Positions 25,536-36,767 of a DNA stretch of 64,000 nucleotides are shown here, one piece after another (within the stretch, counting starts at the first letter, position 1; each line of letters begins with the position of its first letter). Position numbers and translations under genes: made by a program. The stretch spans positions 62,001-126,000 of the forward strand of contig NZ_CAMLDL010000002.1 in the NCBI RefSeq assembly GCF_946478955.1. Reading direction: 5' to 3'. This DNA is from an uncultured Sphingomonas sp. (GTDB taxonomy: Bacteria; Pseudomonadota; Alphaproteobacteria; Sphingomonadales; Sphingomonadaceae). The notes beneath the pieces were generated by a model, which saw only the letters and a list, made by a program, of their open reading frames with translations, had not been told where the DNA came from and did no database searches.

Positions 25536-26531
25536 ATGACCAACCCACGCTATGATGTTTTGTGCATTGGCAACGCCATCGTCGATGTCATCAGCGATGC
25601 CAGCGACACCTTCCTTGCCGAACAGGGCCTCGACAAGGGCTCGATGCGTCTGATCGACGAGGATGAGGCGGTGCGCCTTTACGGGCTGATGGGATCGGGG
25701 CGTGAGGTCAGCGGCGGATCGGCCGGGAACACGGCGGCGGGCCTTGCCGCTCTCGGGGTGAACGCGGCGTTCATTGGTCAGGTCGCGACCGACCAGCTTG
25801 GCACCATCTACAAGCATGACATTGAATCGCAGGGCATCGATTTCCTGGTTCCCGCGCGCGATGACGTCGGCGCGACGGCGCGCAGCCTGATTCTCGTCAC
25901 GCCGGACGCGCAGCGAACCATGAACACCTTTCTTGGCGCGGCGCAGCTTTTGCGCACCTCCGACGTCGACATGGGCGCCGTGGCCGATGCCGGTATTGTC
26001 TATCTGGAGGGCTATTTATGGGACCCGGCCGAACCGCGTGCTGCGATGGAAGCGGCGATCGAGGCTGCCCACGCCGCCGGTCGAAAGGTCGCTTTCACTC
26101 TGTCCGACAGTTTCTGCATCTCGCGGCACAAGGGCGATTTCCTGCGCCTGATCGACGAAGCAAAAATCGATATTCTTTTTGCCAATGAAGGTGAGATTCG
26201 CGAACTCGCCGGTGTGGCCAATTTCGAAGAGGCGGTGGCCGCGTTCGCCGGAAAGGTGCCGCTGTTGGTGGTAACACGCAGCGAGCTTGGCGCCGTCGCT
26301 ATTCGCGGCAGCGAACGGGCGTCGGTGCCGGCGGAACCCATTGAACAGCTGGTCGACACAACCGGCGCTGGCGACCTGTTCGCCGCCGGGTTCCTGGCGG
26401 GCCAGGCAAAGGGGCTGGACCTGGAACGCTCGTTGCGGCTTGGTGCCGTCGCGGCGGCAGAGGTGATTCAGCATTACGGCGCGCGGCCGGAAGCTGACCT
26501 CAAGAAGTTGGCGGGCGATTTGATCGCCTGA
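25536..26531 (+). CDS. PfkB-family sugar/nucleoside kinase, probable adenosine kinase
   Basis: The 331-residue kinase has the PfkB N-terminal motif GGSAGNTAAGLAALG and the C-terminal motif DTTGAGDLFAAGFLAG with the catalytic Asp. The opening YDVLCIGNAIVDVI and the segment ITLVTPDAQRTMNTFLGA-like region (SLILVTPDAQRTMNTFLGAA) are typical of bacterial adenosine kinases, which phosphorylate adenosine to AMP. The ATG at 25536 is preferred over a TTG at 25530. A bidirectional terminator follows. The exact substrate should be treated as probable. Confidence 0.85.
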   Translation: MTNPRYDVLCIGNAIVDVISDASDTFLAEQGLDKGSMRLIDEDEAVRLYGLMGSGREVSGGSAGNTAAGLAALGVNAAFIGQVATDQLGTIYKHDIESQGIDFLVPARDDVGATARSLILVTPDAQRTMNTFLGAAQLLRTSDVDMGAVADAGIVYLEGYLWDPAEPRAAMEAAIEAAHAAGRKVAFTLSDSFCISRHKGDFLRLIDEAKIDILFANEGEIRELAGVANFEEAVAAFAGKVPLLVVTRSELGAVAIRGSERASVPAEPIEQLVDTTGAGDLFAAGFLAGQAKGLDLERSLRLGAVAAAEVIQHYGARPEADLKKLAGDLIA

Positions 26532-26556
26532 CGCCGGTCAAAATTGATGTAATGAA

Positions 26557-26584
26557 AAAGGGGAGGCCGTTAGGCCTCCCCTTT
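26557..26584. terminator. Bidirectional terminator between the kinase and the APC permease
   Basis: AAAGGGGAGGCC at 26557-26568 and GGCCTCCCCTTT at 26573-26584 form a perfect 12-bp stem with loop GTTA. The A run on one side and T run on the other let it act for both the rightward kinase gene and the leftward permease gene, whose stop codon is 6 bp away. Confidence 0.88.
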
Positions 26585-26589
26585 CCGTT

Positions 26590-28158
26590 TCAGGCGTCTT
26601 TGCCGCCCGGCGTGTGAATGTCGCCTATCGGCGGCACCGGCTGCGGCGGGGCATCGCTGTCAAGTTCATGCGTCTCGATCAGGCCGCGGCCAACGTGGCT
26701 GCGGCTTCGCGAATAGCCGAAGTAGATCAGCAGACCGACGGCACCCCATCCGACCAGCACCAACTGGGCGATGAGCGGCAGGTTGAGATAAAGACCAAGA
26801 CAACCCACGATCGCCAGCGGGGCGATGACATTGACTGCCGGAGTCCGGAAGGGACGGTGACGCGTCGGGTCTTTGCGGCGCAGTACCATCACGGCCAGTG
26901 CCACCATCGCAAAGGCGAACAGCGTGCCGGAGTTGGAATAGTCCGCAAGCTTGCCAACCGGAAGGAACGCGGCGGCCAGCGTCACCACGATACCGGTAAA
27001 GGCGGTCACGACGTGCGGGGTCTTGAACTTCGGGTGGACGGCAGCAAGCCGCTCGGGAAGCAGGCCGTCACGCGCCATGACGAAGAAGATGCGGGTTTGG
27101 CCGAACATCATCATCAGCACGACCGACGGCAGTGCGATGAACGCGGCGACGCCCATCATGTCGCCTACGCGCTCATAGCCGATGGAGCGCAGAACATGGG
27201 CGAGTGCCTCTTTCGAGCATACCAGCGGTTCGGTCGCGCCGGTGGCGACAATCGCCTGGCACTGGGCCGTCAGCTCAGCCGAACCCGGCGGCAGCACCGC
27301 ACCGGCGGCACTGCGGATCGGGTCGGCGCCGATGGCACCAATCGCACCCGCCGCAACCAGCAGATAGAAGATGGTGCAGAACAGAAGCGAGCCGATCAGA
27401 CCGATCGGGACGTTACGTTGCGGGTTGATGGTTTCTTCAGCTGCTGTCGAAACAGCGTCAAAACCGACGTAGGCAAAGAAGATCGATGCTGCCGCACCGA
27501 CCACGCCATAGGTGCCCCAGCCGTTCGGGATGAACGGTTCAAAATGGGCGCCGTTGAGAACTGGCAGCGTAAGAATCACGAACAGCGACAGGGCCGCAAC
27601 CTTCACCAACACCAGAATAGAGGTGAAGCGGGCGCTTTCCTTTGTGCCGAGGATAAGCAGGCCAGTAATTAACAATGAGATGACCACGGCGGGCAGGTTG
27701 ACAACGCCGCCGCCGGTCGGCCCGGCCGCTAGCGCCAGAGGGAAATCAATCCCCCAGCTCTTCAGCAAACCAACAAAATAGCCCGACCAGCCCACGGCGA
27801 CCGCAGAGGCACCGACGGCATATTCGAGGATAAGGGCCCAACCGACCATCCAGGCCAGCAATTCGCCCATGACGGCGTAGGTATAGGTGTAAGCGGAACC
27901 CGACACCGGAACCATCGATGCGAGCTCCGAATAGCAGAGCGCGGCAACCGCACAGACAAAGCCCGCGATGATGAAACTGATCATCATGGCCGGGCCGGCC
28001 TTCTGCGCCGCTTCCGACGTCAGAACGAAAATACCGGTGCCGATGACGGCGCCGATGCCCAGCATGGTAAGCTGGAACGCACCGAGAGAGCGATGAAGCC
28101 CCTTCTTCTCGGCGGTCGCCAATATGGCGTCCAGCGGTTTGACGCGGTCGAGTAGCAT
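26590..28158 (-). CDS. APC-family amino acid permease (cationic-type)
   Basis: The 522-residue polytopic permease has about 12 or more membrane segments. The consensus GIGAVIGTGIFVLTSEAAQKAG lies in the first helix, and SELASMVPVSGSAYTYTY follows. FFAYVGFDAVSTAAEETINPQRNVP is typical of the cationic amino acid transporter (CAT/YfnA) branch. It imports amino acids by proton symport; the specific substrate is not readable. A hydrophilic tail of about 35 residues ends the protein. It lies downstream of the HIT gene on the same strand (105 bp gap). Confidence 0.9.
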   Translation of the reverse strand: MLLDRVKPLDAILATAEKKGLHRSLGAFQLTMLGIGAVIGTGIFVLTSEAAQKAGPAMMISFIIAGFVCAVAALCYSELASMVPVSGSAYTYTYAVMGELLAWMVGWALILEYAVGASAVAVGWSGYFVGLLKSWGIDFPLALAAGPTGGGVVNLPAVVISLLITGLLILGTKESARFTSILVLVKVAALSLFVILTLPVLNGAHFEPFIPNGWGTYGVVGAAASIFFAYVGFDAVSTAAEETINPQRNVPIGLIGSLLFCTIFYLLVAAGAIGAIGADPIRSAAGAVLPPGSAELTAQCQAIVATGATEPLVCSKEALAHVLRSIGYERVGDMMGVAAFIALPSVVLMMMFGQTRIFFVMARDGLLPERLAAVHPKFKTPHVVTAFTGIVVTLAAAFLPVGKLADYSNSGTLFAFAMVALAVMVLRRKDPTRHRPFRTPAVNVIAPLAIVGCLGLYLNLPLIAQLVLVGWGAVGLLIYFGYSRSRSHVGRGLIETHELDSDAPPQPVPPIGDIHTPGGKDA

Positions 28159-28263
28159 TGCCTTCCCCTATGATATGCCAGCGCGCCCTGTTGGGTTCGC
28201 GCCAAATTGTCATGTGGCGGCGGAGCCTAGCGGCGTTTCGCCCTCACGCAACGATTTATGCGC

Positions 28264-28641
28264 CTATCCGGCAAGCATCGGGCCCAACGGTTGCCCGCCG
28301 AACACATGGATATGAAGGTGGGGCACTTCCTGTCCCGACCTTTTCCCTGTGTTTGCAAGCACCCGATATCCTTGCGCATCGGCCCCGGTTTCGCGGGCCA
28401 CCGCACCCACCGTGCGAACAAGATCGGTGATTTCGGTGTCACTGGCATTGGCCGAAAAATCGTCCCAACTGACATAGGGGCCCTTGGGAATTACCAGCAC
28501 ATGGATCGGCGCGAGCGGGTTGATGTCGTGGAACGCCAGGCTGTATTCGGTTTCCACCACCGTGCGGTTGGGAATTTCGCCCCGAAGGATCTTCGCGAAG
28601 ATGTTTTGATCGTCGTAAGGTGCTTTATGATCGATGGGCAT
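28264..28641 (-). CDS. HIT-family (histidine triad) nucleotide-binding protein, HinT-like
   Basis: The 125-residue protein carries the histidine triad motif HLHIHVFGG near the C-terminus, and starts DDQNIFAKILRGEIPNRTVV with AFHDINPLAPIHVLVIPK, all typical of HinT-type purine-nucleoside phosphoramidases. HinT removes AMP from lysine-linked or other phosphoramidates and is usually cytoplasmic. It diverges from the SspB-like gene with 48 bp between starts. Confidence 0.92.
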   Translation of the reverse strand: MPIDHKAPYDDQNIFAKILRGEIPNRTVVETEYSLAFHDINPLAPIHVLVIPKGPYVSWDDFSANASDTEITDLVRTVGAVARETGADAQGYRVLANTGKRSGQEVPHLHIHVFGGQPLGPMLAG

Positions 28642-28689
28642 TGGTGACTCCGCTTGACCCGTGGGCGAGCATCGCTACCACGAAAATCA

Positions 28690-29172
28690 ATGTCAGAGGA
28701 TATTCCAGAATCCATGATTCCGTACGACGAGATCGTACAGGAAGCATTGCGCGATGTGGTCGGCCGCGTGCTGTATGAAGTCGAGCAGCAAGGCGGCCTT
28801 CCGGGCGGTCATCATTTCTACATCACCTTCAAGACCAAGATGCCGGGCGTCTCGATCCCCAAGCATCTTTCCGAGCGGTTTCCGGATGAAATGACCATCG
28901 TCATCCAGCACCGCTTCTGGGACTTGAAGGTAGAGGATGACCATTTCACCGTCGGCCTGAGCTTTGGCGGCGTGCCTGCAACGTTGGTAGTGCCGTTTGC
29001 AGCCGTCACTGACTTCGTCGATCCGGCCGTGGATTTTAGCCTGAAATTCCAAGCCAATGGCGCGCCGGAAGGTCATGAGGAGCATGACGAGCCGGAAAAT
29101 GATGCGCCGGTGGCCGAGCCGATTGAAGACGGCTCCAACGTCGTCAGCGTCGATTTTACGCGCAAAAAGTAA
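28690..29172 (+). CDS. SspB-like ClpXP adaptor protein
   Basis: The 160-residue protein resembles the alphaproteobacterial SspB family, which delivers ssrA-tagged and other substrates to ClpXP. Family segments are IPYDEIVQEALRDVVGRVL, GGHHFYITFKTKMPGVSIP, FPDEMTIVIQHRFWDL and VGLSFGGVPATLVVPFAAV. A flexible acidic tail follows, ending VVSVDFTRKK, the kind of C-terminal tail that docks on ClpX. The ATG at 28690 gives the usual family start. The divergent HIT gene and the palindromic repeat before fumC flank it. Confidence 0.88.
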   Translation: MSEDIPESMIPYDEIVQEALRDVVGRVLYEVEQQGGLPGGHHFYITFKTKMPGVSIPKHLSERFPDEMTIVIQHRFWDLKVEDDHFTVGLSFGGVPATLVVPFAAVTDFVDPAVDFSLKFQANGAPEGHEEHDEPENDAPVAEPIEDGSNVVSVDFTRKK

Positions 29173-29180
29173 GGCAATTT

Positions 29181-29266
29181 CGTCACCCCGGGCTTGATCC
29201 GGGGTCTGCCTTCCTTCTACCGGCAGCCAAAACATAAGGCGGATCCCGGGTTAGACCGGGATGACG
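29181..29266. repeat. REP-like palindromic repeat in the fumC leader
   Basis: Bases 29181-29210 (starting CGTCACCCCGGGCTTGATCC) and 29238-29266 (ending AGACCGGGATGACG) are imperfect inverted copies separated by 27 bases. This type of CGTCAyCCCGG-type palindrome is an abundant intergenic repeat in alphaproteobacterial genomes. The second arm ends 13 bp before the fumC start, so a folded transcript would place the hairpin directly before its ribosome-binding site (GAAGGAA). Confidence 0.75.
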
Positions 29267-29279
29267 AGAAGGAATTGTC

Positions 29280-30671
29280 ATGACCAACACCCGCACCGAA
29301 ACCGACTCGATCGGCCCGATCGACGTTCCCGCCGACGCCTATTGGGGGGCGCAGACCCAGCGGAGCCTGGAGAATTTCCCGTTCAGCCCGCGCGAACGGA
29401 TGCCGATCAGCGTGGTTCATGCGCAGGCGATTGTGAAACAGGCGGCGGCGCGGGTGAATGCCAAGCACGGCCTGGAAGCGGACAAGGTCGCCGCAATTGA
29501 GGACGCCGCCTCGGACATCGTGTCGGGTGAATATGACGAGCAGTTTCCCTTGACCATCTGGCAGACCGGGTCAGGCACCCAGACCAATATGAACGTCAAT
29601 GAGGTTATCGCCGGAATCGCCAACGAGAAGCTCACCGGCAAGCGCGGCGGCAAATCGCCGATTCACCCCAATGACGACGTCAACCGCTCGCAATCGTCCA
29701 ACGACAGTTTCCCGACCGCGCTCCATGTCGCGGCGGTGCTGGCGACGCGCGACCGGCTCATTCCGGCGCTCGACCAGCTGACAGGGTCGCTCGCCGCCAA
29801 GGCGAAAGAGTGGGACCATATCGTCAAAATTGGACGCACTCACACGCAGGACGCGACGCCGCTGACGCTGGGCCAGGAATTTTCCGGCTATGTCGGGCAA
29901 CTGATTGCTTGCAAGGCGCGGATCGAGGGGGCGTTGGACGGCAATCTCCGCAAGCTGGCCATTGGTGGCACCGCAGTTGGCACAGGCCTCAACGCCCCAG
30001 CGGGCTGGGCCGAGGATATGAGCCATGCGATCAGCGACATCACCGGGACTGCCTTTGAACCCGCCCCCAACAAGTTTACCGAACTGGCAGCCAAGGACAG
30101 CCTCGTCTTCTTCCACGGCGCGCTCAACACGCTTGCGGTCGCGCTGAATAAGATTGCCAATGACATCCGCTTCCTCGGCTCCGGCCCGCGCTCGGGCCTG
30201 GGCGAGCTCAGCCTTCCGGCCAATGAGCCGGGCAGCTCCATCATGCCGGGCAAGGTCAACCCAACCCAGTGCGAATCGCTGACGATGGTCGCGGCGCAGG
30301 TGGTCGGCAACCAGATGGCTGTGACCGTCGGCGGGATGCAGGGGCATTTCGAACTTAACGTCTTCATGCCGCTGATCGGGTCGAATGTGCAGCGTTCGAT
30401 TGAGCTGTTGTCGACCGGCATGGTCAGCTTCGCCGAGCGCTGTGTCGACGGGATCGAGCCCAATGAGGCGCAGATCAAGGCACTGGTTGACCGGTCGCTG
30501 ATGCTGGTCACGGCCCTTGCGCCGGAGATCGGATACGACAATGCTGCGGCCATTGCGAAGCATGCCCATAAGAAGGGGCAGACGCTGAAGGAAGCCGGGC
30601 TGGAGCTTGGCCTTGTCGATGAGGAGACGTTCGATCGTGTCGTCCGACCGGAAAAAATGCTGGGCCGCTAA
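29280..30671 (+). CDS. fumC: Class II fumarate hydratase
   Basis: The 463-residue iron-independent fumarase interconverts fumarate and malate in the TCA cycle. It opens with [20 protein letters not shown]. Active-site segments are [48 protein letters not shown] and the family signature [15 protein letters not shown]. Length is normal. A palindromic repeat forms much of its leader. The last 53 bases overlap the N-terminal coding region of the following lipoprotein gene in another frame. Confidence 0.96.
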   Translation: MTNTRTETDSIGPIDVPADAYWGAQTQRSLENFPFSPRERMPISVVHAQAIVKQAAARVNAKHGLEADKVAAIEDAASDIVSGEYDEQFPLTIWQTGSGTQTNMNVNEVIAGIANEKLTGKRGGKSPIHPNDDVNRSQSSNDSFPTALHVAAVLATRDRLIPALDQLTGSLAAKAKEWDHIVKIGRTHTQDATPLTLGQEFSGYVGQLIACKARIEGALDGNLRKLAIGGTAVGTGLNAPAGWAEDMSHAISDITGTAFEPAPNKFTELAAKDSLVFFHGALNTLAVALNKIANDIRFLGSGPRSGLGELSLPANEPGSSIMPGKVNPTQCESLTMVAAQVVGNQMAVTVGGMQGHFELNVFMPLIGSNVQRSIELLSTGMVSFAERCVDGIEPNEAQIKALVDRSLMLVTALAPEIGYDNAAAIAKHAHKKGQTLKEAGLELGLVDEETFDRVVRPEKMLGR

Positions 30672-31182
30672 GGCCGCGGCGATTGGCGTGATGGCCCTTG
30701 TCGCGGGCTGTGCCACCAAGCCGACAACACCGACCGGTCCCGGCGCCGCCGCGCCTCCGTCGCCTACTGTACAGGTGGAAGCACCGCTTGCGCCCGCGGA
30801 TTATGTGCGGGAGGCGTCGTCCATTTCGCTCTATGCCGTTCGCGCATCGCAGCTGGTCAGCACCCGTAATGTCGGGCTTACAGGAATCGCGCGAACGGTT
30901 GAGCAGGAGCAGGGCGGTATTGCATCGCAGCTTAGTTTTGCCGGCAGGCGCGTTGACCTGCTTCCGTCAGCGACCTTACTGCCTGAGCATCAGGCGATGC
31001 TGACGGCGCTGGAGTCTGCCGCAGATCCCGCGGCCGCGTATCGGTCGCAAATGCGCAAGCTCCTCTCGCGCGGCCTGCGCATCCATTCGGCGTTCGCAGC
31101 ACGCGGCGCGAGCCCGACATTGCGGCCGGTCGCGTCAATGGCCGCGCCAGTGTTTCAGCGCGAACTGCGCCTGTTCCGATAG
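30619..31182 (+). CDS. Putative lipoprotein, DUF4142-like
   Basis: The 187-residue protein has a basic N-terminus, a hydrophobic stretch ending MALVAGC (lipobox), and a proline-rich spacer. A helical domain follows ([20 protein letters not shown], then [17 protein letters not shown]). That domain resembles DUF4142, a ferritin-like-looking family of periplasmic proteins of unknown role. The start is uncertain: ATG at 30619 or GTG at 30637. The GTG has the better ribosome-binding site (GAGGAGA, about 11 bases upstream). Either start lies inside the end of fumC, so translation is likely coupled to it. Confidence 0.7.
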   Translation: MRRRSIVSSDRKKCWAAKAAAIGVMALVAGCATKPTTPTGPGAAAPPSPTVQVEAPLAPADYVREASSISLYAVRASQLVSTRNVGLTGIARTVEQEQGGIASQLSFAGRRVDLLPSATLLPEHQAMLTALESAADPAAAYRSQMRKLLSRGLRIHSAFAARGASPTLRPVASMAAPVFQRELRLFR

Positions 31183-31186
31183 TGCC

Positions 31187-31705
31187 CTAGAGCCGCAAGC
31201 CGAAGCGCAAACCGATATTGTCGATGCCGGGGTTTTGTTTGCCGAAAAGCTGGGCGTGGCTCATATGCACCCAGCTTGCCTCGATGCTGGTGCGCTCGTT
31301 GACTTGATAGCCAATGCCGACTTCCGGCTCGAACAATATGCGGCTGCCGAATTCAATTTCGCCATTTGCGGGGATTTCATATTTGCGCGCCGACCCGCTG
31401 TGCACCGCGATTCCTATGCCGGGCCGAATGAACAACCGCTCGCCAAATTTCGCTGACAGGCCCGCCGCCGCGTAATGGGTTTTTCCGGCACTATTGACCG
31501 CCGCGAAGACATAGGGTTGGAGCGGGGTGTTGCCGATTGATCCGCCGCGATAGCCGATTTGCAGGTCAACGCCGCTTTCTACCCCGCTTTTGGTCAATGG
31601 GGTTTTGACATCATGAGCATAAAGGCCGCCGATCAGCTCCCCGGCCGCCGCATTTGATGGCGCGAACAGAAGCAATGCGGTTGGAACGATAAGACGCAAC
31701 ATCAT
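31187..31705 (-). CDS. PagL-like lipid A 3-O-deacylase (acyloxyacyl hydrolase family)
   Basis: The 172-residue outer-membrane protein has a signal peptide (MMLRLIVPTALLLFAPSNAAA) and a small beta barrel. The segment WVHMSHAQLFGKQNPGIDNIG near the C-terminus matches the PagL active-site region, where the His and Ser of HxS are catalytic and NPGxxN is kept. PagL removes the 3-O-linked acyl chain of lipid A. The usual HxSN is HMSH here. Since sphingomonads often carry glycosphingolipids instead of lipopolysaccharide, the substrate is an open question. Confidence 0.75.
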   Translation of the reverse strand: MMLRLIVPTALLLFAPSNAAAGELIGGLYAHDVKTPLTKSGVESGVDLQIGYRGGSIGNTPLQPYVFAAVNSAGKTHYAAAGLSAKFGERLFIRPGIGIAVHSGSARKYEIPANGEIEFGSRILFEPEVGIGYQVNERTSIEASWVHMSHAQLFGKQNPGIDNIGLRFGLRL

Positions 31706-31747
31706 CAGGCAACCTCCATCAGACCATCAGGGGCAGAAGGGAGTGAG

Positions 31748-32317
31748 TTAGACCGAGGCCCCCGCCTGCCAGCTACGGATCGCATCATTCGGCGCGATCA
31801 GCATCCAGATGTTGAGCGTTAGATTGTCTCGAATGAATATTAGCGGAATGATCTCAAGCGCCACGACGATGACGATACTGAGCCAGACGGGCAGCTTCCG
31901 CGCAGCGAGAAAGCCGACGGCCATCATTAAAATGTCGCTTGCGGAATTCAGGACGCTGTCACCGGTGTAACCGAGCGCGATGGTCGCTTCCCTATAGCGA
32001 TCGATGATGATCGGCGAATTTTCGAGGATTTCCCAAAAGGACTCGACGAGCATCGCGATCGTCAGTCGGCTTCGGAATGACCAATCCCCAAGAATTAGTC
32101 GAAACATTGCGTAGAATAGAAAGCCGTGGACGATATGGCTGAAGCTATACCAGTCGGCCAGCATCTGACTCTGCTTCGGGCCAACCTCGCCCCACAGCTC
32201 CACCGTGCCGCACGTGCAGATTGGCGGACGCCCCATGACGAGTAATATGATGACGGCTGCCAATGCGACCCCCGCAATCACCAGCCAATCGCTGCGCGAG
32301 AATGTTTTACCCCCCAT
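31748..32317 (-). CDS. UPF0314 (DUF2585) membrane protein
   Basis: The 189-residue protein has about four or five membrane segments and the conserved family block GRPPICTCGTVELWGEVGPK, followed by SQMLADWYSFSHIVHGFLFY and VESFWEILENSPIIIDRYR. The family is found in alphaproteobacteria and has no known function. The ATG at 32317 was chosen over a TTG seven codons upstream. It follows the PagL-like gene on the same strand order but with a 42 bp gap and separate start. Confidence 0.85.
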   Translation of the reverse strand: MGGKTFSRSDWLVIAGVALAAVIILLVMGRPPICTCGTVELWGEVGPKQSQMLADWYSFSHIVHGFLFYAMFRLILGDWSFRSRLTIAMLVESFWEILENSPIIIDRYREATIALGYTGDSVLNSASDILMMAVGFLAARKLPVWLSIVIVVALEIIPLIFIRDNLTLNIWMLIAPNDAIRSWQAGASV

Positions 32318-32381
32318 GAGACTGGCGTAAGCGAGCAATCGTCACTTGCCAAGCGATGCATGCGCGGTAACCAGTCGCATC

Positions 32382-33359
32382 ATGCTTAGACTTCTCGGTC
32401 CCGGTTGCCCCGATGCCATGTTCGCGGATGGTCAATTGCCATCTGACGGTTCGCACACCGTATGGGTCGATCTGTTGAAACCGACGCCGGACGAGGACCA
32501 TTGGGCCGAGGCACTGATCGGGCAGAGCATTCCGACGCGCGAAGAAATGCTGGAAATTGAGCCGTCGAGCCGACTGTTCGAGCGGAACGGCGCATTGTTT
32601 CTGACGATGTCCGTTCTCTATGGTGTTGATCAGGGAGCGCCTTCGAGCGACCCCATCAGCTTTATTCTGACTGATCGGCACTTGGTGACTGTCCGCTATG
32701 TCGAACCGCGGCCCTTCCTGCTGTTTATTCAGCAGGCGGCGGCGGACCCGGCGTTGGTCGATACGCCGTTAAAGGCGTTGATTGGCTTGGTTGATGCTAT
32801 TGTCGACCGACTGGCGGACGAACTGGAAGCTTCCGCACGCGATATGAAGGATATTTCCAGCCGTATTTTTGAGCGCGGCGATCGGTCGCAGCGCCGGAAT
32901 CCGGAATTCCGCTACGAAGCACTGATGTATCGCATTGGGGAATCGCAGCGCCTTCTGGCCAAAATTCGGGAAACGTCACTTTCAACCAATCGCATGTTGA
33001 GCTTCCTGGCGGCCAGCGATGTGGTGCAAAAGAATGATAGTGCGCTTCGCCACATCCGCAGTTTGTCGGACGATGTAAGGGCGCTGGACGATCACTCCAA
33101 TTTCCAGGGCGACAATCTGACGTTCCTGCTCGATGCTGCGTTAGGCATGATCAGCCTAGAACAGAATTTCGTGATGAAGATTTTTTCGGTGGTGGCGGTT
33201 GTCCTGATGCCGCCGACGTTGATCGCCGGAATTTACGGCATGAATTTCCACTTTATGCCCGAACTCAGCTGGCCGCACGGCTATACCTTTGCGCTTGGCC
33301 TGATGCTGGCGAGTGCGGTCATTCCTTATTGGCTCGCTCGCCGGCGCGGCTGGCTCTGA
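32382..33359 (+). CDS. corA: CorA-family divalent metal ion transporter
   Basis: The 325-residue protein has the cytoplasmic CorA domain (VWVDLLKPTPDE, LTDRHLVTVRY) and a long coiled helix (ELEASARDMKDISSRIF). Two C-terminal membrane segments follow, with the pore signature YGMNF and a second helix after MPELSWPHGY. CorA channels carry magnesium, cobalt or nickel. The ATG at 32382 gives the usual family length. The tail WLARRRGWL is typical. Confidence 0.9.
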   Translation: MLRLLGPGCPDAMFADGQLPSDGSHTVWVDLLKPTPDEDHWAEALIGQSIPTREEMLEIEPSSRLFERNGALFLTMSVLYGVDQGAPSSDPISFILTDRHLVTVRYVEPRPFLLFIQQAAADPALVDTPLKALIGLVDAIVDRLADELEASARDMKDISSRIFERGDRSQRRNPEFRYEALMYRIGESQRLLAKIRETSLSTNRMLSFLAASDVVQKNDSALRHIRSLSDDVRALDDHSNFQGDNLTFLLDAALGMISLEQNFVMKIFSVVAVVLMPPTLIAGIYGMNFHFMPELSWPHGYTFALGLMLASAVIPYWLARRRGWL

Positions 33360-33469
33360 GGCGCCCCCTTTGCCCTTGGCGGCGCTTCTTGCTAGGGGCG
33401 CGCCAACACTTCCGCGCGCGCCCGCGAGCGGTTCCGACACATTGACGCTTGATTAGAGGACGTATCCCC

Positions 33470-36144
<2,675 letters not shown>

Positions 36145-36148
<4 letters not shown>

Positions 36149-36510
36149 CGGAAGGCGGCGGCGAGAAGCTGGTTGCCCGCTGTCATTGCGGGCAAGTTGC
36201 CATCACGCTGCCGTATGTCCCCGACGAGGTCAGCCAATGTAATTGCAGCCTGTGCCGCAAAACGGGATTCATGGGCATATATTACCGGCCCGATGAGATC
36301 GCAGTGAGCGGCGACGTGGATGCTTATGTGCGGCGCGACCTCGACGAAGCGTGCCTGACTAACTGGCGCTGCCGCCATTGCGGCTGTCCCACGCATTGGA
36401 CCGGTCTTGGCCAATATGCTGATGCGCGCATGGGCGTGAATGCGCGGATGCTGGACACCGGCGTCCTCGACGGCGTGCCGGTCAAGGCGGTGGATGGAGC
36501 CAGCTGGTGA
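36145..36510 (+). CDS. GFA-family (glutathione-dependent formaldehyde-activating-like) zinc protein
   Basis: The 121-residue protein has the GFA/Mss4-like zinc fold: [17 protein letters not shown] and a later CRHCGC pair. Most members are not formaldehyde-activating enzymes, and function is unknown. The GTG start at 36145 overlaps the acnA stop, and the stop overlaps the next GTG start, so the three genes appear translationally coupled. Its tie to aconitase is not understood. Confidence 0.83.
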
Positions 36511-36767
36511 GCACGGTCCTGATCATCGACATCGTCGGGTGGATCGGCGCGGGCCTGATCTTGCTAGCCTATGGTTTGCTGACGGCGGGCAAAGTGGAGG
36601 CGCGCAGCGTCGCCTATCAAGGCATGAACGTGGTTGGCGCCTTGGGTTTCATCGCAAATGGCTGGTATTATGGCGCGATGCCGTCGGCGGTGCTGAATAT
36701 CATCTGGGCGGGAATTGGATTGGTTGCGCTGTGGAAAATCAGGCAGCGTCACCAGTCGTCTAATTAA
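36507..36767 (+). CDS. Small membrane protein (CBU_0592-like)
   Basis: The 86-residue protein has three hydrophobic segments (IDIVGWIGAGLILLAYGLLT, then MNVVGALGFIANGWYYGAMP, then VLNIIWAGIGLVALW). This resembles the small CBU_0592-like membrane family of unknown function. The GTG start at 36507 lies in a GTGA overlap with the GFA-like gene. Its last bases overlap the stop region of the convergent TonB receptor gene (36760-36767). Confidence 0.8.
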   Translation: MSTVLIIDIVGWIGAGLILLAYGLLTAGKVEARSVAYQGMNVVGALGFIANGWYYGAMPSAVLNIIWAGIGLVALWKIRQRHQSSN

